Part shown: positions 63,095-64,000 of the stretch, in pieces
Layout of the letters: each line of letters opens with the position of its first letter
How positions within the stretch are numbered: position 1 is the first letter of the stretch
Assembly (NCBI RefSeq): GCF_900099995.1
Contig: NZ_FNCZ01000001.1
Location: 1,488,001 to 1,552,000 of the forward strand
From: Winogradskyella thalassocola
Lineage (GTDB): Bacteria; Bacteroidota; Bacteroidia; Flavobacteriales; Flavobacteriaceae
Direction: 5' to 3'
Length of the DNA stretch: 64,000 bases
The notes under the pieces: generated by a model
Seen by the model: the letters and a program-made list of their open reading frames with translations, nothing else
Told to the model about the DNA's origin: nothing
Database searches by the model: none
Made by a program: the position numbers and the translations under genes

Positions 63095-64000
63095 ACTGGT
63101 CACAGGTAGGAGCTACTCAATTCACAAATTTTGCTTCAGACGGAGCAATAACTTTTGATTCTACAAATGGAGATATTTATGTAGCATATACAAATGTCTT
63201 AGATGGGAATAAGGCGTACGTTACTAAATTTGATGGTACAAGTTGGGTCTCAATTGGTGCAGTATCTGCCGATACAGCAGATAATCTTGCTATTAAAATT
63301 AATCCGTTTAATAATGAAATTGTTGTTGCCTACAGAAGTGTTACTAATAATATGTCTGCTTATAAATATAATGGAACTACTTGGACTTCAATTTTCACAA
63401 ATGTTGGAAGTTCAGCCTTGTCTGACCATCGCTTACAAATTCAATTTAATGCAGCAGGTACTATTAGAGTAGCAGGAAGAGAATGGACTCAAAAATTATT
63501 TATTGTAGAGCGTGATGCAGCTGGTACAGGGCCAAACCATTTAGAAGTTTTAATTAATTCAAACAATCAATATAATGGAGATCATAGATATGATTTTACG
63601 GCCTACGACGAATATTTTGTGTCTCAAGAGAGTAATTATAATGGAAGTGTTACTGGAAGAAAAAATGTAGGATCAGCAAATAATAATTTTGACTTTAATA
63701 ATTTTTTAAATGGTACTACTACAAAAAATATATCAGGAATTTACGATTCTAATTATCATGCCTTTTATAATGATGTAGTTCCGCAAGGTGCAGCAGTTAA
63801 TGATATTAGAGTTTATAATGGAAGCTCTTTTGTTAAGTCAGAAACAGCAACTAATGATATTGTAGAGTTAAGAAAAAGTCTAAATGATAACAAATTGTAT
63901 TTAATGTATGCTAATAGTTCAGAAGATATTGTTTTTCAAAATTATGATACCAATCTAAATACTTGGTCAACATTACCATCTATAGGATTAAATAGTAATG
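63037..64000 (+). CDS. Secreted beta-propeller-like protein, N-terminal part (runs off window end)
   Basis: An open frame of 321 codons with no stop before the window end. The signal peptide (MKTRLLFLLLFVSSYAFAQ) is nearly the same as in the 60709 gene. The mature part has repeated short strands with Asp-Gly and Thr-Trp (KFDGTSWVSIG, KYNGTTWTSIF, NTWSTL), which suggests a beta-propeller or similar repeat fold. A T9SS sorting domain is expected at the unseen C-terminus, by analogy with its neighbours. Confidence 0.78.
   Translation, partial: MKTRLLFLLLFVSSYAFAQNWSQVGATQFTNFASDGAITFDSTNGDIYVAYTNVLDGNKAYVTKFDGTSWVSIGAVSADTADNLAIKINPFNNEIVVAYRSVTNNMSAYKYNGTTWTSIFTNVGSSALSDHRLQIQFNAAGTIRVAGREWTQKLFIVERDAAGTGPNHLEVLINSNNQYNGDHRYDFTAYDEYFVSQESNYNGSVTGRKNVGSANNNFDFNNFLNGTTTKNISGIYDSNYHAFYNDVVPQGAAVNDIRVYNGSSFVKSETATNDIVELRKSLNDNKLYLMYANSSEDIVFQNYDTNLNTWSTLPSIGLNSN

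Overview
The window looks like chromosomal DNA of a marine Flavobacteriaceae bacterium (phylum Bacteroidota). The evidence is: low G+C; a Na+-pumping NADH:quinone reductase operon (nqrA-F); type IX secretion (T9SS) components (PorT, DUF5103 plug protein) and several secreted proteins with type A C-terminal sorting domains; a TamL-type surface-assembly lipoprotein; and promoters with the Bacteroidota -7 element TAnnTTTG. No rRNA, tRNA, CRISPR array, insertion sequence or phage gene was recognised.

Positions 1-26,960 are mostly housekeeping. In order: tamL (partial), a TrmH/SpoU rRNA methyltransferase, porT and ubiE/menG, the potassium transporter trkAH, a cluster of four tiny one-helix membrane proteins belonging to two interleaved paralogous families, an aminotransferase, a fatty acid desaturase, rsmG, an outer-membrane DUF6029-like protein with a TlpA thioredoxin, an Omp28-like lipoprotein, a T9SS-exported hydrolase, pruA, apaG, the T9SS plug protein and nqrABCDEF. 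ApbE, which flavinylates NqrB and NqrC, lies about 14 kb away at 41,240.

Positions 27,000-35,720 are a leftward accessory region. It holds a PAS histidine kinase with a single-domain response regulator, a decayed DUF6090 gene, and an operon of SDR, TerB-like, DUF2306, exported RidA-like, APC permease and three DUF6090 genes. Divergent from this operon is a NarL-type system (propeller kinase at 36,008 and LuxR-type regulator at 39,161). An 18-bp palindrome with the same arms (ATCACAT-N4-ATGTGAT) lies in front of the kinase and again between kinase and regulator.

Positions 42,300-64,000 are the most interesting part. Two paralogous propeller/LytS kinases (42,309 and 56,899), a TPR/LytS kinase (45,556) and two paralogous LytTR regulators (47,406 and 59,825) are interleaved with eight secreted or surface proteins. 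Seven promoters here (kinase 42,309, the TPR kinase/regulator operon and five consecutive secreted-protein genes) carry a pair of AGAAGTT-like direct repeats exactly 21 bp apart, with the second repeat starting 34-35 bp before the -7 element. This is the geometry expected of a LytTR-family activator site and defines a likely self-regulating surface-protein regulon. Whole modules (sorting domain + terminator + promoter, or promoter + signal peptide) are duplicated at nucleotide level, which suggests the array grows by recombination. One gene (60,709) carries a single nonsense codon at a conserved tryptophan.
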